Below, piece by piece: positions 35,599 to 43,358 of a DNA stretch of 64,000 nucleotides; within the stretch, counting starts at the first letter, position 1; each line of letters begins with the position of its first letter. A model generated the notes under the pieces. It was not told the origin of the DNA. It saw only the letters and a program-made list of their open reading frames with translations, and did no database searches. The stretch spans positions 62,001 through 126,000 of the forward strand of contig SVPU01000002.1 of NCBI GenBank assembly GCA_015065685.1. Reading direction: 5' to 3'. The position numbers and the translations under genes are program-made. This DNA comes from Oscillospiraceae bacterium. Lineage in GTDB: Bacteria; Bacillota; Clostridia; Oscillospirales; Acutalibacteraceae.

Positions 35599-36807
35599 TT
35601 ATTTGACGTTTACTTCGATAATCTCACAAGAAGCGCTACCATCAGCAAATTTAAGATTAAGCAAATCTTTTTTACTAATTTCATTAACCGAAGTAACATT
35701 CACCCCATTTTTACTAACCGCAGTGTAGCCTCGGGTTAGCGTTTTTAATGGGCTTAATGTTTCAAGCTTTGAAACCAATTTCTCAAAAGTTTTTTCATCG
35801 GCCTCGAAATTGCTTAAAGCTGCATTTTTTAATCGTTCAACCAAGCTATCAACCGATTGATAGCGATGATTTACGATCGAGTCAACAGGTTTTGAAAAAT
35901 AAACATTCGATTCATATTTTTCAAGCTTGGCTTTGCAGAGCGAATATTTCGAATTAAGAGAATTTTTTAAGTTGTTTTGGTAGCGTGAAATAATCCTTTG
36001 AAAATCATCAACAGATGGCACCGCAAGCTCTGCTGCTGCAGACGGTGTTGGCGCTCTGAGGTCAGCAACGAAATCGCAAATTGTAAAATCGGTTTCGTGG
36101 CCAACAGCTGAAATCACAGGAATGGGAGATTCATAAATCTTTCGTGCTAGTCGCTCATCGTTAAAAGCCCATAAATCTTCAATTGAACCGCCGCCGCGAC
36201 CGATTATGATAACATCAATACCATCTAAAGCATAAACTCTATCGAGCGAGTTTAGCATTTCGCCAACGGCCAGCTCGCCCTGAACTGAAACCGGACACAT
36301 AACAATTTCTGCCACAGGCCAACGCCGCGATAAAATGTTTATAATATCCTGAACAGCAGCTCCTGTTTTTGAAGTGATAACTGCAATTCTTTTAGGGAAT
36401 TTTGGCAAGGCTCTTTTAGAAGAAGCATCAAATAAACCCTCGCCCTCAAGCTTAGCTTTTATTTGTTCAAACTTTAAAGCTATATCGCCGATTCCGCTTG
36501 GAAGCATTTCTTCGGCATAAAACTGATATTGTCCATCCTTTTCATAAAGCGAAACTCTACCTCGCAATGTAACCTTAAGACCATCACAAACATCAAATTT
36601 AATTTTTTGTGCATTGCCTTTAAACATAACGCATCGGATGGCAGCATCATTATCTTTAAGGGTGAAATACAAGTGTCCGCTTGAGTAATGACTTTTGAAG
36701 TTTGAAATCTCGCCCGCAACACTAACATTGAAAAGCTTTTGGTCGCTCTCAATCAAGGAACGGACATATAGATTTAATTGCCTTACTGTTAAAACAGAAT
36801 TCAACAT
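35599..36807 (-). CDS. xseA: Exodeoxyribonuclease VII large subunit
   Basis: Catalytic subunit of ExoVII, which trims single-stranded DNA from both ends. It has an N-terminal OB-fold (about 1-100), a catalytic core with GGGSIEDLWAFNDE near residue 200 and SAVGHETDFTICDFVADLRAPTPSAAAE near 235, and a C-terminal coiled region (about 270-370). Length 402 is normal. The ATG at 36807 has AAGG only 2 bases before it; a TTG at 36804 would give better spacing, so the start may be one codon later. Four bases follow the nusB stop. Confidence 0.95.
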   Translation of the reverse strand: MLNSVLTVRQLNLYVRSLIESDQKLFNVSVAGEISNFKSHYSSGHLYFTLKDNDAAIRCVMFKGNAQKIKFDVCDGLKVTLRGRVSLYEKDGQYQFYAEEMLPSGIGDIALKFEQIKAKLEGEGLFDASSKRALPKFPKRIAVITSKTGAAVQDIINILSRRWPVAEIVMCPVSVQGELAVGEMLNSLDRVYALDGIDVIIIGRGGGSIEDLWAFNDERLARKIYESPIPVISAVGHETDFTICDFVADLRAPTPSAAAELAVPSVDDFQRIISRYQNNLKNSLNSKYSLCKAKLEKYESNVYFSKPVDSIVNHRYQSVDSLVERLKNAALSNFEADEKTFEKLVSKLETLSPLKTLTRGYTAVSKNGVNVTSVNEISKKDLLNLKFADGSASCEIIEVNVK

Positions 36808-36811
36808 AACC

Positions 36812-37204
36812 TTAAGCTTCTTTAACTATTGTAGCAAGAATGCCGTTAACGAATGAGGCATCTTCCTTGGTTGCATATTTTTTGCAAATTTCAACAGCCT
36901 CGTTAATCGACACCGAAACGGGAATTTCTTCAAAAAACTTAATTTCATATATTGCAAGTCTTAAAACAGCAAGAGCAGTTTTTGAAATTCTTTCGATTTT
37001 CCAACCAACAGCATTTTTTGAAATTAATTCATCGATTAGTTCAACATTCTCATAAACTCCAAAGAATACTTGTTTTATGTAATCATCGGGTTTTAGGTCT
37101 CTTGCTTCATTAGCAAGCTCGATAATTTGCTCAACACTGTCTTTATTAAAAATCTTTTCAAAAATCAAAATAAAAGCTTCTTCACGCGCCAATTTTCTCG
37201 TCAT
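36812..37204 (-). CDS. nusB: Transcription antitermination factor NusB
   Basis: All-helical RNA-binding protein that joins NusE (S10) on boxA during rRNA antitermination. The family pattern is clear: N-terminal TRKLAREEAFILIFEK and C-terminal ISKTALAVLRLAIYEI (near 78), VSINEAVEICKKYATKEDASFVNGIL (near 97). Length 130 is normal. It is the first gene of the long operon and follows a strong promoter flanked by an inverted repeat. Confidence 0.95.
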   Translation of the reverse strand: MTRKLAREEAFILIFEKIFNKDSVEQIIELANEARDLKPDDYIKQVFFGVYENVELIDELISKNAVGWKIERISKTALAVLRLAIYEIKFFEEIPVSVSINEAVEICKKYATKEDASFVNGILATIVKEA

Positions 37205-37244
37205 AAAAAAATCCCCTTATAATAGTTAACTATAATTATATATT

Positions 37245-37273
37245 ATTATATACTTAAATATGCATTATTTCAA
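37245..37273 (-). promoter_or_regulatory. Sigma-A promoter of the nusB operon
   Basis: TTGAAA (37268-37273), 17-base spacer, TATAAT (37245-37250). It sits after the upstream terminator and about 40 bases before nusB, so it should drive the long operon. Confidence 0.82.
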
Positions 37274-37290
37274 GCATAAAATGCATATTT
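37256..37290. repeat. Perfect inverted repeat around the nusB -35 box, possible operator
   Basis: AAATATGCAT (37256-37265) and ATGCATATTT (37281-37290) are exact reverse complements with a 15-base spacer. The spacer contains the -35 box. The left arm lies between -10 and -35, so a dimer bound here could block RNA polymerase. No T run follows, so it is unlikely to be a terminator. Confidence 0.6.
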
Positions 37291-37303
37291 TAATGAATAT
37301 TTT

Positions 37304-37352
37304 CAAAAAAAATAAAGAGAAAAAACCGAAAAAAATTCAGTTTCTTCTCTTT
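37304..37352 (-). terminator. Intrinsic terminator after the rRNA methyltransferase gene
   Basis: On the minus strand AAAGAGAAGAAACTGA pairs with TCGGTTTTTTCTCTTT (about 16 pairs including G-U), followed by a T run. It separates the fumA-rlmL pair from the nusB promoter. Confidence 0.8.
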
Positions 37353-37359
37353 TAAAAAA

Positions 37360-38481
37360 TTAGCCCTTAAAATACATAAATAATTGGCATTTAATCATGC
37401 CATTATAAAGCTTGCGGCGCTTATCAGCGGTCTTGCCGAAAAAGTGCTCGAATTCATCATGTGGACTGATAATATAATACTTCTGTCCATCACCGAATTT
37501 AAAGCGCTCGCCCATTGTTTTATAGAGCTGTTCGGCCGTCTTAATATCAAGCAAACGCTCACCGTAAGGCGGATTCGTAATTGTTAAGCATCTCTCTTTA
37601 GGCGGCGTAAAATCTTTAATATCAGCAACTGCGGCTTTAACATATTTTTCAACGCCTGCTTTTTTAGCATTTTGCATTGTAAGCTCAACACATTTGGGGT
37701 CAATATCAAAGCCCTGCGCCTTAAAATCAATGTTATGTCTGATTAAATCCTGCGCCCTTGTTCTTTCCTCACGCCAAATTTGTGAATTAAGAAAAGAAAA
37801 TCTTTCTGCCGCAAAATATCTGCGAAGACCGGGCGCAATATTGGCTGCCATCATTGCAGATTCAATAAGCAAGGTTCCGCTTCCGCAAAATGGGTCGAAA
37901 AGCTGTGTATCAGGATAGATTCGAGCCAAATCGCACATTGCAGCACCCAAAGTCTCTTTAAGCGGTGCATCATTAGAATTTTTGCGGTATCCCCTTTTGT
38001 GCAAGCCATCTCCCGAAGTGTCAATCATCATAGTAACTGCGTTTTTGTTTATTGAAAAACGCACCTTAATTTCAGTTCCGGTTTCGGGGAAAATATTTAA
38101 CGAATATTTCTGCTTTAATCTTTCAACAATCGCTTTTTTTATAATTGACTGACAGTCAGGAATGCTGTGTAATTGCGAGTTTATACTCCACCCGTTAACA
38201 GGAAAAGCATCATCTCTTAAAATATAATTCTCCCAAGCAATTGCCTTAACATTATCAAACAGTTCCGTGAAGGTAAGTGCGGTAAATTCGCCAACATTTA
38301 TAAGAATTCGTTCGGCAAATCGCGAGCAAATATTTGCCCTTGCCAGCATATTGGCATCGCCCTGCAGAAGCACTCTGCCATTCTCAGTGTTAACTGTCTC
38401 AAAGCCCATTCTTCTGAACTCATCGGCGGCAACACTTTCAATACCGAACAGGCAAGGTGCCACCAAATTAAATTTTTCCAT
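37360..38481 (-). CDS. rlmL: THUMP-domain rRNA guanine-N2 methyltransferase (RlmL/YpsC family)
   Basis: SAM-dependent RNA methyltransferase of 373 residues. An N-terminal ferredoxin-like plus THUMP RNA-binding region (about 1-155) is followed by the catalytic fold with LFDPFCGSGTLLIESAMMAA near residue 185 and the TNPPYGERL motif near 302, typical of N2-guanine methylation. It resembles the N-terminal half of E. coli RlmL and B. subtilis YpsC. The track start at 38493 overlaps the fumarase stop. The ATG at 38481 has GAGG 7 bases upstream and gives MEKFNL. Confidence 0.9.
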   Translation of the reverse strand: MEKFNLVAPCLFGIESVAADEFRRMGFETVNTENGRVLLQGDANMLARANICSRFAERILINVGEFTALTFTELFDNVKAIAWENYILRDDAFPVNGWSINSQLHSIPDCQSIIKKAIVERLKQKYSLNIFPETGTEIKVRFSINKNAVTMMIDTSGDGLHKRGYRKNSNDAPLKETLGAAMCDLARIYPDTQLFDPFCGSGTLLIESAMMAANIAPGLRRYFAAERFSFLNSQIWREERTRAQDLIRHNIDFKAQGFDIDPKCVELTMQNAKKAGVEKYVKAAVADIKDFTPPKERCLTITNPPYGERLLDIKTAEQLYKTMGERFKFGDGQKYYIISPHDEFEHFFGKTADKRRKLYNGMIKCQLFMYFKG

Positions 38482-38482
38482 T

Positions 38483-39328
38483 TTAAACCTCACATTCCGC
38501 GTGTCTCGTTACATAACAGCCAACATTAACCGCAACGGGTAAACCCGCGATATGAGTCGGCGCAGTTTCAATATTAACCGCAAGCGCAGTCGTTTTCCCA
38601 CCAAAGCCTTGCGGACCTATATTAAGCGTGTTAATTTCTTTTAAAAGCTCTTCTTCTAAATCTGAATAAAACTTATTGTCGTTTCGCAGATTAGTATTGC
38701 GGCATAATGCTTTTTTTGAAAGCAAGGCACATTGCTCAAAGTCGCCACCGATTCCAACACCTATTACCATTGGCGGACAGGGGTTTGATGCTGCGGCTTT
38801 CACAGCATTTATAACTGTTTCTTTAACACCCATTAAGCTATCAGAGGGATTTAACATTTTTATGGTGCTCATATTTTCACTGCCGAATCCTTTGGGACAA
38901 ACAGTGATTTTCACTCTGTCCCCGCTAACGATTTCCGTGTGGATAACAGCAGGGGTATTATCATTTGTGTTAACTCTGTCAATTGGGTCCGAAACAATGG
39001 ATTTACGAAGTAAGCCCTTTTCATAGCCTCTTCGCACGCCTTCGTTTATTGCTTCATTAAGCTGACCGTTTGTGAAATGCACATCTTGTCCCACCTCTAA
39101 AAAAACAACAGCCATACCCGTGTCCTGACAAATGGGCAAATTCAAACATTTAGCGGTTTCACAGTTTTTCAGCGTATCACAAAGCACGGAATATGCCAAT
39201 TCATTTGTCTCAGATTCCTTAGCTCTATTAAGCTTTTCGGTGATATCGTTCGGTAAAACCATATTTGCCTTTATGCATAAATCTTCAACACATTCGGTAA
39301 TTTTTTCGCAAGAAATTTCTCTAATCAA
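38483..39328 (-). CDS. Fumarate hydratase class I, alpha-subunit type (TtdA/FumA N-terminal), unpaired
   Basis: Iron-sulfur dehydratase half, 281 residues. Candidate cluster cysteines lie in LPICQDTGMAVVF near residue 63, near 181-202 in ASNPCPPMVIGVGIGGDFEQC and further on. In two-subunit class I fumarases and tartrate dehydratases a beta subunit of about 180-200 residues follows directly. Here the next gene is an rRNA methyltransferase, and no beta subunit appears in the window. The start is a TTG at 39328 behind GGGGTG. The substrate (fumarate, tartrate or other) cannot be set from the alpha subunit alone. It begins just after a terminator, so expression may depend on read-through. Confidence 0.85.
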   Translation of the reverse strand: MIREISCEKITECVEDLCIKANMVLPNDITEKLNRAKESETNELAYSVLCDTLKNCETAKCLNLPICQDTGMAVVFLEVGQDVHFTNGQLNEAINEGVRRGYEKGLLRKSIVSDPIDRVNTNDNTPAVIHTEIVSGDRVKITVCPKGFGSENMSTIKMLNPSDSLMGVKETVINAVKAAASNPCPPMVIGVGIGGDFEQCALLSKKALCRNTNLRNDNKFYSDLEEELLKEINTLNIGPQGFGGKTTALAVNIETAPTHIAGLPVAVNVGCYVTRHAECEV

Positions 39329-39345
39329 AATTTCACCCCATTTTA

Positions 39346-39381
39346 AAAGAAAAGGTGGAACTGCCGAAGGCGTTCCACCCG
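39346..39381 (-). terminator. Intrinsic terminator after the S1-domain gene
   Basis: GGTGGAAC (39354-39361) and GTTCCACC (39372-39379) form a perfect 8-base stem. On the minus strand TTTTCTTTT follows. The next gene starts only 18 bases after the terminator's end. Confidence 0.88.
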
Positions 39382-39386
39382 AAAAT

Positions 39387-39833
39387 TTATCTTACCGCGC
39401 CACGCTTTGAACGCTTGGCTTCGGGATTTTTTCTCTTTAAGTCAGAAAACTTTTCATCGCTTGTTTGCTTGAAACGACTCATCATTTCTTCAAAGCTTGC
39501 GGGTTCCTGCTTTTTAGGTGTCCAAGTGTAAGAACCATCGGGCTTAGGTGGCGCCGGACGCTTCTCAGAACGATTAAAACGTTCACCCTTCTTTTCGGGT
39601 TCTAAGGCTTTTTTAATACTGAGAGAAATCTTACCGTCATCCCCAATATTTAAAACCTTCATTTTAACAACATCGTTGATTTTAACGACCTGTTTAATGT
39701 CCTCAACATATGTACGGGAAACCTCAGAAATATGTACTAAACCCGATTTACCATCGCCCAAATCAACAAAAACACCGAAATTGGTTATTCCTGTTACCTT
39801 ACCTTCAACAATTTGTCCCACAGTGAGTTGCAT
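39387..39833 (-). CDS. S1 RNA-binding domain protein (YabR-like)
   Basis: A 148-residue protein. An N-terminal S1 domain (about 3-75; VGQIVEGKVTGITNFGVFVDLGDGKSGLVHISE) is followed by a basic, Pro/Lys-rich tail ending AKRSKRGAVR. It matches YabR and general stress protein 13, which associate with ribosomes or RNA. The order yabO-yabP-yabQ-divIC-yabR is the same as in Bacillus. The long basic tail suggests non-specific RNA binding. The regulatory role is not known. Confidence 0.88.
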   Translation of the reverse strand: MQLTVGQIVEGKVTGITNFGVFVDLGDGKSGLVHISEVSRTYVEDIKQVVKINDVVKMKVLNIGDDGKISLSIKKALEPEKKGERFNRSEKRPAPPKPDGSYTWTPKKQEPASFEEMMSRFKQTSDEKFSDLKRKNPEAKRSKRGAVR

Positions 39834-39869
39834 AGAAAAACGAAATCCTCCTCAAAATTTCATATAAAA

Positions 39870-40160
39870 TCAATTACCCGATATATCAATAAAAACTTGC
39901 TCATCGGAATAAATATAGCCTAATCTTTCTCTGGCAGCTTTCTCAATTAATTTTGAGTCCGATTCGTATTCAAGAAGTGTGCGAAGCTCTTCAATACTGT
40001 TTTGCTGTGTCTGGTATTCCTCTTTGAGAGCGGAAAGCTCCTTATAGCTTTGGTTAAGCGTTCCCCAAAGGCCTAAGAGTGTGAAAACCATATAACCGCA
40101 AACAAACACAATAAACAGTCTAAGAATAATACTTTTATTTTTTTTAGGCTTACGTTTCAT
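39870..40160 (-). CDS. divIC: Septum formation initiator DivIC/FtsB family
   Basis: Bitopic divisome protein. A short basic cytoplasmic N-terminus (KRKPKKNK), one transmembrane helix (about residues 11-32), then a periplasm-facing coiled coil (SYKELSALKEEYQTQQNSIEELRTLLEYE) and the conserved KAARERLGYI near 77. The track start at 40226 runs back over the yabQ stop. The ATG at 40160 has GGAG about 7 bases upstream and gives 96 residues. DivIC partners FtsL and DivIB to activate septal synthesis. Confidence 0.9.
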   Translation of the reverse strand: MKRKPKKNKSIILRLFIVFVCGYMVFTLLGLWGTLNQSYKELSALKEEYQTQQNSIEELRTLLEYESDSKLIEKAARERLGYIYSDEQVFIDISGN

Positions 40161-40222
40161 TTTTAAAGCTCCATAAAGCGAATTAAAGTACTTAGTTAGT
40201 ATACACAACCCCAAAGTTTTTT

Positions 40223-40669
40223 TCAAGCCTTTTTTCTGCGATTTACAACATTTTTAAATATTTTTTTATAAATTTCTTTTGTTTTGTTCGAAAGCTTAGA
40301 AATTTTGCGAAAAATAATGCTGAGAACTCTTTTTTGAAAATGAAAAAATCGAATAAAAATCAGAAAAACCTTTTCAAAAACAAATAAAAAAATTATCGAT
40401 AGTGTGAAACGGCATACAACAAAACCGATTATTAAACCGATGATTGTATATGCTCTGGGCGCTCCGTTTGTAACGCTTAACAAAAAACAAAATGTGATTG
40501 GCGTTATAACCGAAAAATAAAAAATATCCTGCAGAAAAACCGAGTTGGAAGAAAAATATTTAACCTTTCTTAAAGCTCTCAAAGCGTCATAAAACAAGCA
40601 AAAAGCAATTCCCAATCCGCAGAAATACAATAAACCTATCAGTTGTGATTTTATATCAATTTCCCACAT
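40223..40669 (-). CDS. yabQ: Spore cortex biosynthesis protein YabQ
   Basis: Polytopic membrane protein of 148 residues with hydrophobic segments at about 8-28, 45-65, 72-92 and 95-112. The YabQ-like N-terminus is IKSQLIGLLYFCGLGIAFCLFYDALRALRK. In Bacillus YabQ is made in the mother cell and needed for cortex formation. It lies 2 bases after yabP and 62 bases before divIC, the conserved order. The basic C-terminus (KNVVNRRKKA) is likely cytoplasmic. Confidence 0.9.
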   Translation of the reverse strand: MWEIDIKSQLIGLLYFCGLGIAFCLFYDALRALRKVKYFSSNSVFLQDIFYFSVITPITFCFLLSVTNGAPRAYTIIGLIIGFVVCRFTLSIIFLFVFEKVFLIFIRFFHFQKRVLSIIFRKISKLSNKTKEIYKKIFKNVVNRRKKA

Positions 40670-40671
40670 AA

Positions 40672-40941
40672 TTATCTGAACAATTTTGAAAAGAAGCCTT
40701 GGCCCGAATCTTGTGCCGTATAAATCACTGCGTGTATTCTTCCCTCGCCGTTTAAATCACCGTTTTCGTTATTAAAATTCGTGATTTGCAAATTATTACC
40801 CTTAACAGCCAATTTACCAAGTGAAGTATCAAGCAGAATATTCTCTTCATCAAAATTAATTATATCTTTGATTCCCGAAAACACAAATTTTTTTCTGTTT
40901 TCTATAATTATGTTATGGTTAAGATATGTTTTTTCTTCCAA
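40672..40941 (-). CDS. yabP: Sporulation protein YabP
   Basis: An 89-residue YabP/YqfC-family protein made of repeated beta-hairpins: NIIIENRKKFVFSGIKDIINFDEENILLDTSLGKLAVKGNNLQI. In Bacillus it is a mother-cell sporulation protein. The track starts at a GTG (40950) that lies inside the ribosome site. The TTG at 40941 is 8 bases after GAGGGG and gives MEEKTYLNHN. It directly precedes yabQ, as expected. Confidence 0.9.
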   Translation of the reverse strand: MEEKTYLNHNIIIENRKKFVFSGIKDIINFDEENILLDTSLGKLAVKGNNLQITNFNNENGDLNGEGRIHAVIYTAQDSGQGFFSKLFR

Positions 40942-40994
40942 AAAAAGCACCCCTCGAAAATATTCTAATTAAATATATTTCGGGAGTGCAATTC

Positions 40995-41237
40995 TTATTC
41001 GCAAATTTTATACATTAATGCCGCATCTTCTTTTTTAACCGTCTCAGAAATTGCGGTAACTTGTGCCTTAAACTGTCTCGCACCAAAAGTGATTTCAATA
41101 ATATCTCCGATTTTAACATCGTAAGATGCGCGAGCAGCTTTTCCGTTAACGATAACTCGGCCCGCATCGCACGCCTCGTTGGCTATTGTTCTTCTTTTGA
41201 TAATGCGAGAAATTTTTAAATATTTATCAAGTCTCAT
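40995..41237 (-). CDS. rqcP: RqcP (YabO), S4-domain ribosome quality-control factor
   Basis: An 80-residue protein that is almost entirely an S4 RNA-binding domain: MRLDKYLKISRIIKRRTIANEACDAGRVIVNGKAARASYDVKIGD. It is the Hsp15/RqcP type, which in Bacillus binds stalled 50S subunits with RqcH and helps add alanine tails. Its start lies 14 bases after the hup terminator, so it probably depends on read-through or an unseen promoter. Confidence 0.92.
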   Translation of the reverse strand: MRLDKYLKISRIIKRRTIANEACDAGRVIVNGKAARASYDVKIGDIIEITFGARQFKAQVTAISETVKKEDAALMYKICE

Positions 41238-41246
41238 TGTAACCTC

Positions 41247-41280
41247 TTAAAAATTTAAGCCGTCCTTTTGGACGGCTTAA
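41247..41280 (-). terminator. Intrinsic terminator after hup
   Basis: TTAAGCCGTCC (41255-41265) and GGACGGCTTAA (41270-41280) form a perfect 11-base stem with a four-base loop, then AATTTTT on the minus strand. It should limit transcription from hup into rqcP. Confidence 0.9.
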
Positions 41281-41287
41281 TCAGTAA

Positions 41288-41560
41288 TTATTTTACAGCG
41301 TCTTTTAAAGCTTTACCAGCTTTGAAAACAGGATTCTTAGAAGCAGCGATCTTAATCTTAGCGCCTGTCTGAGGATTGATACCTGTTCTAGCATCACGCT
41401 TGCGGATTTCGAATGTACCGAAACCAACGAGCTGGATCTTTTCGCCTTTTTTAAGTTCAGCAGCAACTGTGTCAACAAAAGCTGCAAGAGCCTTGTCAGC
41501 ATCCTTTTTAGCAATACCTGCTTTTTCTGCAATAGCAGCAACTAATTCTGTCTTGTTCAT
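41288..41560 (-). CDS. hup: DNA-binding protein HU
   Basis: Nucleoid protein of 90 residues that bends and compacts DNA as a dimer. Sequence is classic [48 protein letters not shown] (DNA-binding arm with the intercalating Pro) and [14 protein letters not shown] at the end. The track start at 41575 is within the leader. The ATG at 41560 follows GGAGG with 8-base spacing. Unlike Bacillus hbs, it lies beside yabO/rqcP, a common clostridial arrangement. Confidence 0.97.
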   Translation of the reverse strand: MNKTELVAAIAEKAGIAKKDADKALAAFVDTVAAELKKGEKIQLVGFGTFEIRKRDARTGINPQTGAKIKIAASKNPVFKAGKALKDAVK

Positions 41561-41619
41561 TTTTAAAACCTCCAAATTTTTTTAACAAAAAAGTATTAAT
41601 TGAATGATTCGCCTTAGTA

Positions 41620-41648
41620 ATATTAACATATCCATTGTTGAAAATCAA
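41620..41648 (-). promoter_or_regulatory. Probable hup promoter
   Basis: TTGATT (41643-41648), 17 bases, TAATAT (41620-41625), about 60 bases before the hup ATG. The -10 is imperfect, so this is a candidate rather than certain. Confidence 0.45.
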
Positions 41649-41693
41649 TAGTTTTTTAGTAATTTTTTCAAATTTTCTCAATAAATTGTACTT

Positions 41694-43358
41694 TTAACGG
41701 CCTTTTACCTTGAAAAAAGCACAAATTATGGGAAAATTTGACAGCTCTTCTTTCGTAAACGCATTAGATATGAGCAAAATGAAAAAATAAATCAAAGCTG
41801 CTAATAAAATTGCAAAAACCGTTATAAGTGATGATTCACCAAAGATTGTTACAAAAAAGGCACTTACACCGCAGAAAATCGCAGCAATAAAGGGCTTATA
41901 AACCGAAGCAAAAAATATTTTGAAATATCCTTTAATTTTCGAAATTGAATATAGATTTAAGACGAAAATCACAAGGAAACAACAAAGTGTTGCAATCACA
42001 CTACCATAAATATTGAGCGTTATATTTGCGGTTAAAATCAAATTAAGAGCCACTTTTAACAAGATACCAATCATTGTATTTCTCATTGCAATCATTTGCT
42101 TATCAAGCCCCTGAAGAATACAATTTTGAACAACACAAAATCCCGCAAAAATAGTAGCAACGCCAAATAAAATCAGCATTTTGCCGCCAAGACTCGCAGA
42201 AGCATCTCCGCCGTAAAGCAGACTTAAAATTCTCGGTCCTATTGCAATAAGTCCGGCTGCAGCAGGCAGTGTTATAACCGCTGTCATTTTAACGGTTTTT
42301 GAATAAGTTTCTTTTAATGAACCCCAGTCTTTTTTGGAAAAAGCCGAGGCAAAAAGAGGAATTGCACTCACCCCAATCGAGATGGTTAGGGTTGGAATTA
42401 AATTATAAACCGCAAACGCTTTGCTGCGAATTCCATATAGTAAGGTTGGCAATTCTAAATAAGAAATTGAACTATTAGAAATTTCATTAAACTCCGTTAA
42501 AATCCCGCCATATAATTGGCTAAAAAAAGCGGAATTTTGGCTAACAGAATATGTCAGCTGCCATCTGACAGTTAGCGTATCAATAAGAGCTATAATACTA
42601 CCGCACAAAGCCGCAAACGAAATTGCAAAGGCCACTGTTAAAAAGTGTTTTGCCGTAATACCCGTTTCATTTTTAACCGATTCTGTTTTAGGTATTAACA
42701 GCTTGTCCTTTTTAAATTTAAGGTGCAAATAAAGTGCAGAAACAAAGCTTCCAAAGGAAATGCCAAGTATTGCAGCAGCTGCCGCTAAGGCGGGATTATT
42801 TGTGGTTTTAATAACCAACATTGCCACACCAAAGCCGAAAATAAGTTTTCCTACCGCTTCATAAACATTCGAAACCGCCGCGGGAGACATATTGTTAATT
42901 CCCTCATAAAATCCTCGATAAACCGATGCAAAACAGCAAAAAATTATTGAGGGTAAAAGGCATAAGTATCCATAAATACTTTGCATGGATTTATCAGTAA
43001 AATAAACAAGTGGGAAAATTAGCACTAATAATAACGCAGTTGCAACGAGCCCGATTTTAAGAAGTAATTTTCTTGAAACCAAGAAAATGTTTTTTGCATC
43101 TTCCCCGCTTTTCTGAGCAAATTTTTCAGCCACTAATTTTGAAACAACAATTGGAAAACCGGAAACCGCCAATGTGGAAATCGGAACGAACAAATCATGC
43201 ACAGCAGAAAAATAACCAAAGCCCAAATCACCAAGACAAAAATCCATAGAAAGCGGTATAACAAACACCGCACTTATAATCTTTGCTAAAAGCGTTGAAA
43301 AAAGTAAAAGAAACGCACCCTTTTCAAGTGTTTGTTCCGTTTTTAAAGTTTTACTCAT
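41694..43358 (-). CDS. SpoVB/MurJ-type polysaccharide flippase (MATE-like)
   Basis: Integral membrane protein of 554 residues with about 14 hydrophobic segments, of the MOP exporter superfamily. The N-terminal LEKGAFLLLFSTLLAKIISAVFVIPL and RGFYEGINNMSPAAVSNVYEAVGKL are typical of SpoVB/YabM proteins, which flip lipid-linked cell-wall or cortex precursors. The track start at 43373 lacks a ribosome site. ATG 43358 follows AAGGGA and overlaps the upstream gene by 8 bases. Placement before hup-yabO-yabP-yabQ matches yabM in Bacillus. Whether it serves spore cortex or vegetative wall cannot be decided. Confidence 0.87.
   Translation of the reverse strand: MSKTLKTEQTLEKGAFLLLFSTLLAKIISAVFVIPLSMDFCLGDLGFGYFSAVHDLFVPISTLAVSGFPIVVSKLVAEKFAQKSGEDAKNIFLVSRKLLLKIGLVATALLLVLIFPLVYFTDKSMQSIYGYLCLLPSIIFCCFASVYRGFYEGINNMSPAAVSNVYEAVGKLIFGFGVAMLVIKTTNNPALAAAAAILGISFGSFVSALYLHLKFKKDKLLIPKTESVKNETGITAKHFLTVAFAISFAALCGSIIALIDTLTVRWQLTYSVSQNSAFFSQLYGGILTEFNEISNSSISYLELPTLLYGIRSKAFAVYNLIPTLTISIGVSAIPLFASAFSKKDWGSLKETYSKTVKMTAVITLPAAAGLIAIGPRILSLLYGGDASASLGGKMLILFGVATIFAGFCVVQNCILQGLDKQMIAMRNTMIGILLKVALNLILTANITLNIYGSVIATLCCFLVIFVLNLYSISKIKGYFKIFFASVYKPFIAAIFCGVSAFFVTIFGESSLITVFAILLAALIYFFILLISNAFTKEELSNFPIICAFFKVKGR

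Noticed and set aside
23858-37204. Internal terminators within the long nusB operon near 27.6 and 26.6 kb
   Set aside because: The short gaps there contain no stable stem followed by a T run that I could draw.
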